Shown here: positions 1 to 12,091 of the stretch, one piece after another
Numbering within the stretch: position 1 is the stretch's first letter
How the letters are laid out: each line of letters opens with the position of its first letter
NCBI RefSeq assembly: GCF_026151205.1
Contig: NC_087077.1
Coordinates: 13,614,983 to 13,678,982 of the forward strand
Length of the DNA: 64,000 nt
DNA from: Bolinopsis microptera
Lineage: Eukaryota; Ctenophora; Tentaculata; Lobata; Bolinopsidae
Reading direction: 5' to 3'
Translations under genes and position numbers: made by a program
The notes under the pieces: model-generated
The model's input: only the letters and a program-made list of their open reading frames with translations
Database searches by the model: none
What the model was told of the DNA's origin: nothing

Positions 1-1813
1 CATACATAATTATTAATTACATATTATCTGGCTTCTAGTATTACGCTCTCCTCCCCCCCCCCCCCCTTCCCCCTTCCCCCTTTCCCAATATCAATAGGTT
101 CCATGTTTGTTTTGATTTTACGATATTGTATACTTGCCAAGTTTTCATAATCGTATGAGGTACATGTAATTAGGCTTGCCTTGCTTTCGAGAGGTGCAAA
201 ATAGTTAATTTCAGAAATTTATTGTCAACGAATATTTTTTCTGCATACTGAAACGTGATGATACCATAAATGATATGCTTCCAGTTCCTTGAAATTTTTG
301 CTAAAAATTATAGTAATTTTCATTTTTCAATTCCACCGGCATGAAGGTAGCTGCTGACGCCCTGAAGGGACGAGTATATGAGTACAGTGTGCCCTCACTG
401 ATTTGTACACGTGCAGGAAGTTCAAGCTGGTCTGCGAGGATGTCTAGGGCAAATAATGCTACACCAACAATCAACATCTACAGCATGGATCTCATCAGAG
501 ACAAGCTCTGCTCTCCGAAAGTGGTAGACCCTCATCGAAGCTCATGTTGTTGGCAAGCCCACCGATCGATATTTTCTCCGTTGTTTCTGCGCATCATCAC
601 ATCATGTGTAGAAAAAACCTTGGTAAGATTGTTGTCTGCAGCTAAGCTATCTGGAGTGCAGTCAGACTATCTGCAGCCAGGCATTTGTAATACAATTAGA
701 CCCTCTGCAGCTAAGTTATCTGAAGCTGCTGGCAGGCCCTAGAATGCATTTAAAATCGTATTATTTGAATCGTTCTCTAAACTGCGTTTAAAAATGATCT
801 CTATTGCCAAATTGCTTCTAGGCCTTTTGCACGAACAAAATCCTCGAAAATATTTTGCCATTGCTATCCTCAGCCACTCAAATTTTGACAGAATACTTTA
901 ACTTTTTAACAGGAAAAAGTGACACTAAATGTTTTACCGCAACTTAAATCCTAACTGCACACAAAAATACCTGTTGCATCCTCATTAAACTTTTATCTTG
1001 AGGCATGGATTAGTTTCTTATTTTTTGTCGAAAATGTCATGCTAAAACTATCAAAATGCGCTTTGCAGTTATGGACAGGGTACTATGGTGACTAAATCCA
1101 TATAGTAGAACCCAGGAATACCTGGCACATAAGCGATACTGTAATAAACCATGAAATGTCAGGAAATGTCAGAGGCAAATATTTGAAGTTTGAACCACAT
1201 AAAACACGATTATATGGTAGATATTCGGGATTGTTCTTTGAGCTGTTGATAAAATCTTAAGATAACGAGAAGCTTATTGATTATAACATATATACGCACA
1301 CCTTATTCAATATTCATATATCATAAAATATGATAATGTAATAACAGGGGATCATTGCTGTGACGTGAGAAGAGGCACCTCAAGCTCACCTGACCTCCCC
1401 TGTACCCAATCACAGCGATTGTCAGCCCCACGTGACTACAGAGGCTAGGTGACCTAGTGGTATTACGCACATGATCGACAACTGAAACCAAGCAAGGAAG
1501 ACGCCTTGATCCGTGAGTCAAATACAGACAGTGACGGAGGATTTGTCTGGATAACTCTAGAGGAACTGTTCTTATACCGTGTGGTCATGTTTGTGTGTGT
1601 GTGCTTGTTGTGCTTAGAACGGCTACTAATGCTTGAATTGTCAGAGTTTTAATGCTACAATTTTCAGAACTTATTTTATATCAAACAGATCTTGTAGTTG
1701 TCCGTAATGAGTCGCATGATTAATAAAAAACGGATTTCTCATTATTTGTTCTATTTATTTGTTCTAATTCTATTTATTTCGAATCGGTTTATGTATTGGT
1801 TTGAAAGTGTAAT
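1..1813. other. gene-poor flank
   Basis: I find no supportable gene. There is a pyrimidine tract with a long C run near 50-80. An open stretch on the plus strand at 341-742 has no recognisable domain and contains a loosely repeated CTGCAGCTAAG-type motif near 640-720. The right boundary is the 6-bp direct repeat TGTAAT (1808-1813) that flanks the next element. Confidence 0.5.
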
Positions 1814-1920
1814 GGGGGGGGGGGGGGGGGTCAACCTCATTTTACCTCATTTTACCTCATCCCAATTTTGCCTTTTTTGGCTGGCCTCATGAGGTAAAAT
1901 GAGGTAAATCTCGGCACAAA

Positions 1921-2370
1921 TTTTTAACAGGTAAAATTCTCTAAATCGTCAATTTAGTCACGAAGGAGTATGGAAGGAGATCTAAATGTGTGCTCCTCTA
2001 ATATAAACAGTAGGAAATGGTTAACTTTATTCGAGGTCTCAGGTCTCTACAATGTCGGGAAGTTCCTGCAGGAATTTGCGCATTGCGCTTGAAGCGCAAG
2101 ATTCACAGCGCCAAAAGCGAAGGTCGTAGAGACATGAGACCTTGACTAAAGTTAACCATTTCATACCATTGCTATAAGAGTATGCCACTTTCAGAGTCCT
2201 GAACACGCTCCCATATCTCTTAATCGTCAATTATATGAATTTTACCTGTTAAAATATATCATCTTTAACTGATATTAATTTAGTTTAACACTGTTAGTTT
2301 AAAAAAGAAAATAATACTTCACACCAAACTAACACACAATATGAGAATATAAAAAGGAAGGTTTTCTTGG
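1921..2370. repeat. left arm of internal inverted repeat, containing a MITE-like unit
   Basis: Reverse-complement match to 3299-3752. The first ~335 bp is itself bounded by short inverted ends, TTTTAACAGGTAAAATTC at the left and its complement near 2237-2254, so a small palindromic MITE-like unit is embedded in a larger arm. Confidence 0.75.
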
Positions 2371-2893
2371 AGACCTGGACCGAGCATCAAAATAGTGTTG
2401 TCACTGTCAAGACTCAAGAATAAGAGAGTCTAGTTGTGGGATTATGCTGGATAACAGATATTATATGATAAGTGGTAACATCCTACAAAAGAATGTTAGC
2501 TTACTAAGGAATTTTCCTCTTACTGAATCATACAAGAAGTTAACTAAGTTCCTCCTAGTCCTAAGCATTATCTTGTTTCAGAGGGAATGAGTGATTTAAA
2601 AAGATGAGGCCAAAGAGTTAGTTGTAAAGAAGGCATTTGTACTCTGTAATTTCTAAGCTAATTTTTTTCGATATTTATAGCTGATCTTCTCTTGACGTAT
2701 CAGCAAAAGATCACTGGACCTCGTTAGTTGTTAGTCATGTTATGCTGATCCAGTTAGTGACGAGCTATGAAGTAATCATTCGACCTCATTTAATACTGAT
2801 CCTATCAATGACGAGCTATGAAGTAATCAGTGGATCTCGTCAATGCTCATCCTGTCCGGACTGTCAGTGACGAGTTATGAAGAAATAAATGGC

Positions 2894-3092
2894 AAGTTGG
2901 TCGTTTAGCTCCGGTCAGTCTATGCACGGTCCCTGCACGGTCCATACAACAACAAGAGAACACTCCATGCACAGTCCCTGCACGGTCAGTCCCTGCACAC
3001 TCCCTGCACGGTCTATGCACACTCCGTGCACACTCCCTGCGGCTACTAACCGTGCAATGTGCATAGACTGTCCGGAGCTAAACGACCAACTT
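2894..3092. repeat. nested hairpin with TGCAC-rich tandem loop
   Basis: Arms 2894-2927 and 3059-3092 are reverse complements over 34 bp with one mismatch. The loop is a degenerate tandem of ten-base units built on CTGCACGGTC and CTGCACACTC. Just left of it (about 2700-2880) a second tandem repeats GACGAGCTATGAAGTAATCA about three times. Confidence 0.75.
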
Positions 3093-3298
3093 CCCAAATA
3101 AATGAAGACCTCATTAATTCCCTTGTTCCAAGAAGATATTCCTCTGGTAACAACCCCTTCTGGCCTGCTTCTGAACAAAATATGAAGATGCGAAAACCTA
3201 GTCTACCTAAATTGGAACTTGCTGACTGCATTGGTAAATGGATAACAATCGAGAAATGATAATCAGTGCCAGGATATAATCAAAGTTGAATTTGGAAT

Positions 3299-3752
3299 CC
3301 AAGGAAAACCTTCCTTTTTTATATTACCATATTGTGCGTTAGTTTGGTGTGAAGTATTATGTTCTTTTTTAAAACTAACAGTGTTAAACTAAATTGATAT
3401 CAGTTAAAGATGATATATTTTAACAGGTAAAATTCATATAATTGACGATTAAGAGGTATAGGAGTGTGTTCAGGACTCTGAAAGTGGCTTACTCTCATAG
3501 CAATGGTATGAAATGGTTAGCTTTAGTCAAGGTCTCATGTCTCTACTACCTTCGCTTTTGGCGCAGTGAATCTTGCGCTTCAGCGCAATGCGAAAATTCC
3601 TGCAGGAACTTCTCGACATTGTAGAGACCTGAAACCTCGACTAAAGTTAATCATTTCCTACTGTTTATATTAGAGGAGCACACATTTAGAACTCCTCCCA
3701 TACTCCTTCGTGACTAGATTGACGATTTATAGAATTTTACCTGTTAAAAATT
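3299..3752. repeat. right arm of internal inverted repeat
   Basis: Diverged reverse-complement partner of 1921-2370, with the same MITE-like unit bounded by TTTTAACAGGTAAAATTC near 3418 and its complement near 3738. Confidence 0.75.
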
Positions 3753-4672
3753 GGTGAAAAATATGGGCATGGCCCAAGTCAGTATTATACGAAACCGTAG
3801 AGACACAAAAAATTTTTTGGTTGTTCCTGACCCTATAGAGCAACTAATTCGAGGTGATATCTAATTATTTGAACGAAAATTGGTTTTGTGAACCGCCCTA
3901 TATTCTACAGCGAATCATGAACATTGAACATGTACATAAGAACTTAGAATTGTATGAAGTATGAGTTTATACGAGAAATTTATTATGGAATGACCTTTCA
4001 CTATGCAATTTCGACTAAATTCATGTAGATATCCAATCCAGTTCCATGCACAACTGTTGTTTACATTTGGTCTAGTTAGACACAATTTGTTTCAGAGTGA
4101 CTCGATAATCGCAATATCAAATTAAGATATTATTTAAATGGTCCATGTCATGCAATGCGGAAATATCCCCATAAATTGGCAACTGCCAAAGTGACACTAA
4201 AGTTGTTGCTAATTCCTTAACAAAACTTAGCAAGTGCTATTAACAATATCCTAATGGATCATGGAAATTGAAATGTTCAATTTTCTTTTCATAAATAATA
4301 ATTATAATGCGAAGTTTTATTTACCCCAAGTTTGGAGAGTAAGTAGGTTAAACTGGGAATGTCCCTTCCCAGGGACCACATCACCCCTAATAAACCATTA
4401 AATATCATGGGAGACCATGCACAGCCTCGAATTATAGTATAATAACTTCGAATAAACCTTTTTTGTCTCTAAAAAAAGGCTTAGAAAACTAGATTTATTT
4501 ACCTCATTTTACCTCATTTTACCTCATCCCAATTTTGCCTTTTTTGGCTAGCCTCATGAGGTAAAATGAGGTTGACCCCCCCCCTGTAATCTTTGCAATG
4601 ATATTCACTTATACGGTTCCAAAAATCCACTTGGGGCAAATACATTAAATAGTTCTAAAAAGATCCGAGTAG

Positions 4673-4714
4673 CCCCCCCCCCCCCGGCCCCCCCCCCCCC
4701 GGCCCCCCCCCCCC
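4673..4714. repeat. poly-C tract with two GG interruptions
   Basis: Three C runs separated by GG. Low-complexity DNA; the length is likely unreliable in an assembly. Confidence 0.85.
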
Positions 4715-6138
4715 TACTAGTGCACCGTTCTATCTTCACGTACCCGGACTCCGGAGCCCTCGACAGAGATACGATTCTATAGCTGGCAGTCGTAATATGG
4801 GTTAATCATGAGATACATCATTATCTACTTTGTTATAGATGACAGAATAGCCAGGTTACTGGGATTCCTGAGACTAATGTCTCTTATAATATGGGCATAA
4901 TGTACAATTCTAGATTCAAGAATGTTACAGACATGCTTTGGCTGCTCTTGTAAACTTTATCACATCAGAAAAGTCAATCTTAAACTATCTCTGTACCCAT
5001 TTTTATTCATTTTGCGACACCTGTCCTTTTAAACAGGTGTCACCAGCTCTACGCATTTCGAGCTAATTATTAGTAATATTAAATTACTAATTTACAATTA
5101 TTAGTAATATGTAAGCTTATTAGTAAGCCAATTATTAGTGATAGTATAACGTTATCAATGTATTGAGATTTCAATAAATTTGGAATATAGAAGTTTATTC
5201 TTGGTTTAATTTAATGAGTTGGTTAATTGATTTGATTCATGAAAGTGGAGTTTTTCCTACGCAGGGACGGGGGGGGGGGGGTGGTTTACTTTTGACATAA
5301 TTGTTCAACAAATCGGTTTTCTGAAAAAAAAAAGTGGAAAAACCCCATGCCCTTTGTATCAGTTATACGTAACACAACAGAGCAGTCTAAAACAGATGAC
5401 ATTTAAGAAATGTACGTACGTCCATAGCTCTAGCACTGTAGAGAACTAGTTTCTGAGCTGGCTCCTTCATATCATCCATCTCCTTATCACGGTCAGATAA
5501 CAGGGATCCTGATCAATTAAGTCATTAAATCAATCAATTAGAAAAGTTAATGAATTAATTAATTAATCTCGATGAAGCAGGTAATCGATAATCTATCGCG
5601 TTCAAAGACCAATAATGGTCCGAATTTAACAAGGAAAATCATGTTATGACAAATAACCTTTGTATAGGATGGGAATGTTGCCATGTTCGATCTTGTTAGC
5701 CAAATTCCTCCCTTCTTTGGACGAAGCTCTGTCACTCACTGCCGTTCCGTTATCTTTCCCTGCTGTGTAACTCTGCCGTGAACTACTACCTACTTCACCA
5801 ATGACATGGTGTAATAAGATAATTTGGAATGTAATTATTGTAATATTTCTCTCTCTTTATTTTAGGGTTATGTTGTTATTGTTCTCATATTGTGTTAGTC
5901 TCTACTCTCTACCATCTTGAGTTTAATAAGCTGGGGATTTTAGTAGTTTTAGTTACTGTTGCCCTACTGTTATTGAATACAAGCCAAGTTGTCGCCGACT
6001 TTTTTCGTAAACTCGCATTGCTATGTAAACAGACAGTTAATCATTATTCAAATCGCTGACTAGCATGAAAGTGTGCTTGAAACATGATCACAGCAACAAT
6101 GAAATGACATCTTATAGATTGAAACATGATCCATTGAT

Positions 6139-6144
6139 TTTATT
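6139..6144 (-). terminator. poly(A) signal of the MAX gene
   Basis: AATAAA on the minus strand, about 170 nt downstream of the stop codon at 6313-6315. It supports the last exon being terminal rather than spliced onward. Confidence 0.55.
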
Positions 6145-6312
6145 CCCATCCTTCAAAAACCCTTTAAAATTTAAAATGCAATTAAACACGCTCTTGAAGA
6201 AATAAAAAGGTTAAAATAAAAATAAAATAATTGCAAGATTTCGGAATAATTCCCACATGGTATAAAATCTCTGGAACTTGTTTCAATCTACAGAGAAGAC
6301 GGTGGTGAGCAG

Positions 6313-9300
6313 CTAAAAGTGTGCGCGTCTAAACAAGTTACGCAAGTTACCTGCGTTGTTAGTAGGTCTGGTCAGGAATGCCAGCTCCGACTCGCTGATC
6401 GTAGCAATGGCACTGGGGTCCCTTTTCAGGGCCTGCATTTTGTTTTGGGTCATCGTCGGAGCGTTACCCTCACCAGGGAAATTGGGTTCCGTTTTGTAGG
6501 AATCAAATTCTGATGCTCCTGTATTTTCAGCCGGCTTATCTTTTAAGTTTTTCTTTTCTTTTGAAGGACTTGAGTGGAGGATGCGATGTCGAGCATATAG
6601 TGGCTGATTTTGCGGCGTCCTCGGGCCATCTGACATGGGTCTCCTCTCTGGTTTCTTTTCAGTGGAAGTTACTGCAGGGGCGGCTTCACCCTGGGTTTTT
6701 GCTTCCTCCTTCTTTTCTTCAGGCTCTTTATTCTCAGCTTCCTTTTCTTTTTTCTCGCTGCTGATAGCAATGTCCTTTAAATCTTTTACAATGTTGCCGT
6801 CTTTCTTGTCCTGAACATCTTGCTTGTCCTTGTTGGCATCTGGAGCTGTTTTCTTGGGGCTGTTAGTTTTAACGGAGAAGAGCTGAGCCCCCTTGGCTCC
6901 AGTCGTAGCACCATTATGAGTGATTATCTGCAGTCTTATTGGCTTGTTGTTGCCAGCTGAAAATATTTGTTCGGGTTAAGTTGGATAGATTGCTCACGCT
7001 CTAGCTTGGTTAGATCTATCACAAATTATATGTAATGAATATTTACTTGCTAAAAGCATTTTTAATGCTGAAAGCATTAAAACTATCTTTATAAAAGACG
7101 TTTAACTACATTAAACTAGTGTTACTATAACCAGAATGGACGATCAAAATGGTGAAAAACAGACAACAGACAATCCAACATACTTTGTTTGTAAATCGCC
7201 GTAACATTTTTAAATCCGTTAGGTAGAGCCTTTGCAAGGGCTGATGCGGGGATTTGTATGGTTCCTCCGTTCTTATTAGCACTTCCGGCTCTGAAGGATA
7301 AAAATATTGAATATTATTAAAATATCTGAGTGGCTCTGGTGCAAGTCATTTGTATACATCTCAAAAATAGAAACAGCCCTAAATCAATCTCGAAGAAAGG
7401 TAAAAATGACGTGCTGGGACCCACATCCAGAAACACGCCATCTTGCCAGGCAGCCTGGGAGGAAATTTTTTTTGGGAGGAAAAACGGGAGAAAAAGAGGA
7501 AATTTTTGAGAAGTAACTCCTAAATTTCGAAATATTTTTTTGGAATGAAGACAAATTAATTGAGGAAATTTTTGAAGAAAATGTTTCGATTGTATAAAAA
7601 TCAAAGAGGAACATCCTGTCAGTTTTGGAACACAATGAAATATTCTGATTGGAGAATGCAGATTGCTGTTGTGAAGTTATCAAATTTACGTGATTACTTG
7701 ATTCTTTTCAATCCCAGTTTATTGCTGTCCTACAAATTTCTTTAATGCCAAATGCCGTCTAAAACACCCTATTTCGCAAAAAATTTCCGGGGGGCTGCGC
7801 CCCCTGGCCCCCCGCCAAGGGGCTTCGCCCCTAGACCCTGCTGGGGGCTGCGCCCCCGACCCCAGCCACAGCTTGCTCGCTGCGCAGCTGGATTGGACAC
7901 GTCGACTTGCTTCGCTCGCCGACAGCCCCCTCCCCAAACTTGCAAGCGAAGCGAGCGGGCCACAGAATTTAGAAAAAAACGCATCTGGGAGGAAATATAA
8001 AACTTTCTGGATGTGGGCAGCTGGGATATTGGTCCGATTCTGGGTGCAAGTGATCTTGTTACAAGTGACAATTGCTCCCAATAATCTAATTGATCTTTCA
8101 ACCGCACCGCAACCACAATATGACATTTAGAAAATCATACATCTTTCTAGACCTTAACGGTACTAGATATCGAAACTAATTTATATAATTTAATCCTGTA
8201 AACTGCTATCCCCTGATCTCAATAAATTTTAGCAGTACATTTGCATTATAGGAATTGTCGCGTAATCAATTCCGTAATTAATCACCAATGCAATTATGAA
8301 AGCGTATCCCTGTGTATATAATATACAAACTTGTACTTCGTATGTGGTTATAGATTCTATAACCACATACGAAGTACAAGTTTGTACATGGCGTAGAGTC
8401 TAACCATTTTTACCGCCAATTCATCAACAATTCAGGACGATATATATAAATCACCACGGTCCACACCATCCAATCACAGCGAAGACAAATCACTGCTAAC
8501 CAATAAAAATTGCCGTATCGACGAACTGCCAATCGGGGCGGAGCTTGGTTTCCTAGTTCAGGCCCATTGCTTGCACAAGGTCACGTGCTGATTATAACGA
8601 CATCTGATTGGCTGGCGTCTAGCCGGATATACAATCTAGGCATGGAGTAAGCATGGCACATGTGGAGAGAGCTATTTTTATACACACTGCTGTCGGGAAC
8701 GTGCTTTATATAGCTGCCAGAATGGGAACACGCATTTAGAATCACGTGACGTATCACGTGAATTACAGTGGACAAGACTAGTTTCCATAACTCAACAGTC
8801 AACCCTCGCTACCTTGATATTGACTCCTATCAGCTTGGTTACTTATAGATAGCACAGTTCACAGTTCTATTAGAAACAATCTTCCGGTCAAGTACGCCGG
8901 TGCTGAGCAGCAGGTTTCTTGTTATATCAGCCTTGCTAAGAAGCTGTGTGGACAGTTCAACAGATCATAAATATCAGAATATGACTCTCACTTTCTTTAA
9001 AACAATATAATGATTTAGTTCTACGAGTTCAATTAATTCGTGGAATTAAATTAAGTAGACCTAACATAATGATCTTTGCGGTGAAAAAACCCAGGGGTGT
9101 GAATTTTGTGGAAAAGTTATATAATGCAGTGCAAGGAGAACAGCAGAACCGTATCTTGCAAAAACGTAGACAAATACAGCGTATATAAACTAAATTAGTT
9201 ATGGAAATACCGATCTTGAACTAAATTAGTTGGCGATTAATAGCATCCACTTACTGAGCAAATGCTATCTTGGCGGTCTGTGGTTTTACAGAGCCGATGT

Positions 9301-11481
9301 TGACTCTCACTGGGTTCTTCACATCAGTCTTGGTGTCTGAAACATTCTCTGTTCTGGGGGATAGAAGGAGTTAGTCGAACAGGATGAGGAGTGAATTTTA
9401 TTCGCTCTCATAAGACATACTGCATAGAGAAGACAATTTGCTGCGATCAGCGGCAAAATGTTACTGGTAGGGCACGTATTGTCGGGGTAAATGTTATTTA
9501 AATTAAACAGTTTTCAAGTTTAAATGTTCAGAATTAATTCGTATGATTATATTATGTCCCGGTTGACCTCACGCATTTATCATCGGTGTCACGAAGAAAA
9601 ATTTGGCTTTTGCGAGTAGAAAGATTTCAACAGACTTGCAAATTTTTGTCGAGTGTGCTATAAATCATTCTACACTCGAAGTATAGTATATAATATTATA
9701 TTATATACGGAATAATGTTAAAAGGTAACAAGAAGAATAAGCTGAGGTTGGGATAGATCATAGAGGAGTCAGGGTTGTGCAATGAGAATGCTCCCTTTAC
9801 ATTGACATACGAGATCATCCTATTATTTCTAAATTAATTAAGCTCCTGGGCTAATTTATTATAGCACGAAACTATAAAATCGGGAAGTAGGAAATTGGAA
9901 AAGTAAGACATGGTAAATGGTTATTGGATATAAAGTAATATTCCCATTAATTAAGGCTCACGAAAAAGGCTATCTTCGAGATTTTCTCTCCTAATTTTTC
10001 TTAATTTCTTGGAACAGTAAAACCCCAGAGTTTGGGGGAAATTAAATGAGAGAGCCGCAATATGTCGTGGTCCGCAGCAAGTCAGGGTTTTGATTTTTGT
10101 CGTATTCAAGTTAAGCTCCCATTTAAGGGGAAGAAAATGACCGCGGTATTTGCGGTAAATCGGGCGCAGTAAATCGGGGTTTTACTGTATAAGGTCACTT
10201 AATACACAGAAAGATTTGGACCAGGTAATAAAGTCAGGTGAGCGTGAAGTAATTTGCTCGAGGACAGAGAAAGTTCACTCACTTGATGAGGGGTTTTGTG
10301 ATCTTCATTACGGTTGTTTTACTGTCACCAGGTTTGACATCTTCAGAACCCTCTTCAAGATCGGGAAAGTCGAGTTCCCGTTTCCCTATACACGGTCCTT
10401 TATCCTTTTCCGTTATCCGTCTGAGGGAATACAAATTAAATCAGCTAGAAGGAGGCACTACAGAGGAAATGTTAAAATATTTGTGAAGATTACGACCACG
10501 GGTATGACAATGTCGTTTAGATTGTTGTAGTATCTCAAATAGTTGTCTTAAAGTGTCTTAAATATTTCAGACTTACGTAAAGGTAGGAGGTGTGGACTGA
10601 GGATTACCAGCGGTCGTGTTCCCATCAACCACTTTAACAAACTCTTCACCAACTAGCTCAATACGATCCTTACCAAGCGAGTTGTTTAGCTTGATTATCT
10701 TATCGACTGGGAAGAGAAGAATATCGTTAATAAGTTTGTTCATCATATTATAATTTGAATATTTAACATTTTAAAACCTTCAAAGTATAGTATGACGAAT
10801 ACATTTTTGGATGATTAAAAAGAATGATAAGGTAATAATATGTACGAGCTGAATGGGCAATAATTTTGTACTTACTTTCTTGCTCCAGAACATCGTTCTG
10901 TTTCTTGATATCGTCGATCTCTTTTTTGTGGCACATGTTTTTGCCCTTCAACGATTTGATGTAGTCCGTGGCTTTATTCAGAATAAGAGCTCTGGATGCC
11001 TGAATAATAATTCATGGTACCAATAACTTATAGGATACTGAACTTAGTACAATAGTAAGGTTACACATACAGTACTATTTAAATAGATCATTTTCTGATC
11101 TAAGTTGAAATTTTTACCTTCTCTCCACGGAGTTGGGGGACAGCATCCCGCAAGCAGTAGAAACTGTCTTTAATGTGATCCCTTCTTTTCCGTTCTAACG
11201 CATTATGGTGTGCACGTTTCTCAGCCTGAATATGATTGAGAGTAATAACATAGAGTAAAAAAAGAGACTTAAATCATTTAGTTGTAAATAAAACTGATGG
11301 TTTGTCATAATTTAATTAAGTTGCAATCAAAAACTAAAGCTTTAGTCAGTGATTATTAAATGCTTAAAAGTGTCCAGCATGGAAATTTTCAATAAATTGA
11401 TGGATATAAGATAGTCACCTCATCCTCAATGGCTGCCATAGAAACAAGCTCTATTCCATTAGAATCAACCGAAGTTTCCAT
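6313..11481 (-). CDS. max: MAX-like bHLH leucine-zipper transcription factor with long C-terminal extension
   Basis: MAX is the obligate nuclear dimer partner of MYC/MXD proteins and binds CACGTG E-boxes. I assembled eight minus-strand exons with GT-AG borders and one continuous frame: 11419-11481, 11118-11225, 10876-10999, 10577-10706, 10283-10420, 9255-9353, 7184-7290 and 6313-6956. The sum is 1,413 nt, 470 aa. The start is METSVDSNG. Residues ~22-57 carry the basic region and helix 1 ([20 protein letters not shown], with the His, Glu and Arg-Arg DNA-contact positions kept). Residues 58-98 hold helix 2 and the zipper ([14 protein letters not shown], then [15 protein letters not shown]). After about residue 110 nothing resembles vertebrate MAX (160 aa). 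The extension is polar, with a Lys/Glu-rich block near 315-360. Family identity is very secure; the extension's function is unknown. Alternative splicing could also give a short form. Confidence 0.93.
7420..8019. mobile_element. ~600-bp MITE-like element in a MAX intron, with GC-rich core
   Basis: Terminal inverted repeats CCCACATCCAGAAA at 7420-7433 and complement at 8004-8017 are flanked by GCTGGGA at 7413-7419 and 8020-8026, a probable target duplication. The core (about 7785-7965) is a GC island of small hairpins (GGGGCTTCGCCCC, GGGGGCTGCGCCCCC) in an AT-rich gene. It lies in the intron between the 9255-9353 and 7184-7290 exons. Open frames on both strands here are by-products of the GC-rich repeat. 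Confidence 0.6.
8324..8386. repeat. perfect 30-bp inverted repeat with 3-nt loop
   Basis: Bases 8324-8353 and 8357-8386 are exact reverse complements separated by ATT. It sits in the same MAX intron, about 85 bp from a CCAAT/E-box cluster. It could form a cruciform or an RNA hairpin from either strand; function is not shown. Confidence 0.9.
8470..8760. promoter_or_regulatory. CCAAT / GC-box / E-box cluster inside MAX intron
   Basis: Within 291 bp there are three plus-strand CCAAT boxes (8470, 8500, 8529), one minus-strand CCAAT (8607-8611), a GC box GGGGCGGAGC (8535-8544), and three CACGTG E-boxes (8582-8587, 8743-8748, 8755-8760). This is the type of composition seen at promoters. CACGTG is also the site bound by MAX dimers, so feedback on the gene is possible but only inferred. 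Confidence 0.4.
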
Positions 11482-12083
11482 ATCTAGATTGTATGAGAAT
11501 TTAGTTACTGATTTGAGATGAACGATTACTGTAAAACATCAAATTCGATACCAAAGATAATTTCATTCATCCAAACATGCAATTATTGATATTCCAGTGG
11601 GGGGTTTCTTTATCAAGCAAGGAGGATTCTTTGTCAAGTAAGGGAAAGTATTGATAACGCCTAGAGTTTTAGGCTAATTAGTAATGATTTTTTCACCACA
11701 CAATTGGAAATAATGTAACATTAAATTGCAATTGATTATTAACATAACCGTCCCTCAGAAGTTTTTAATGACATGTGCTACTCACTAGTACATCACCGGC
11801 CCAAGCTGTGCAAAGATGATGCAAGACATTTTTCAAACTATGTTCAAAATTAAAATAACCCTATCCTGCAAGAAAGCTGTAGATGTAGAAACTTGTTTTC
11901 CTATTTAAACAACATTTTAAAACACAGAATCTATTACAATCACGGCCCCCTGTGTGCTGTGGTATGGTTTACTCGTTAACACTCTAAGCCAAGTAATACG
12001 TTAAATTCTCGTTGGGCTTACGAAATGCTGTTATGAAAATAAATTGATTACGGGATTTTTGTACATAGCATGAACACTTATTA
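11482..12083. other. 5' flank of MAX gene
   Basis: Upstream of the MAX start codon. AT-rich; no TATA/initiator arrangement or upstream exon could be identified with confidence. Confidence 0.4.
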
Positions 12084-12091
12084 AAAAATTG

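Larger units (their letters stand above)
1814..4584. mobile_element. non-autonomous inverted-repeat transposon, 6-bp target duplication
   Basis: The segment is bounded by TGTAAT at 1808-1813 and at 4585-4590. Its left end reads poly-G then TCAACCTCATTTTACCTCAT, and its right end is the reverse complement, running into poly-C. Beneath the ends sits a CCTCAT-rich palindromic module, present near 1831-1905 and 4498-4575. Inside are two ~450-bp arms in inverted orientation (1921-2370 and 3299-3752) and a central 34-bp hairpin. No transposase-like reading frame is visible, so I call it non-autonomous. A 6-bp duplication does not fit hAT (8 bp), mariner (TA) or PIF/Harbinger (3 bp); the superfamily is unassigned. 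The G and C runs make the exact ends ambiguous by a few bases. Confidence 0.7.
4585..6312. other. gene-poor interval between transposon and MAX gene
   Basis: No coding exon is supported. A short hairpin, GACACCTGT at 5016-5024 and ACAGGTGTC at 5033-5041, precedes an AT-rich stretch of ATTAGTAAT-like motifs (5065-5145). The last ~170 bp is the probable 3' UTR of the minus-strand MAX gene. Confidence 0.5.

Noticed and set aside
7719-8130. Overlapping open frames on both strands around 7.7-8.1 kb
   Set aside because: Fall in the GC-rich core of the MITE-like element within a MAX intron; all frames are open because stop codons are scarce in GC-rich DNA.
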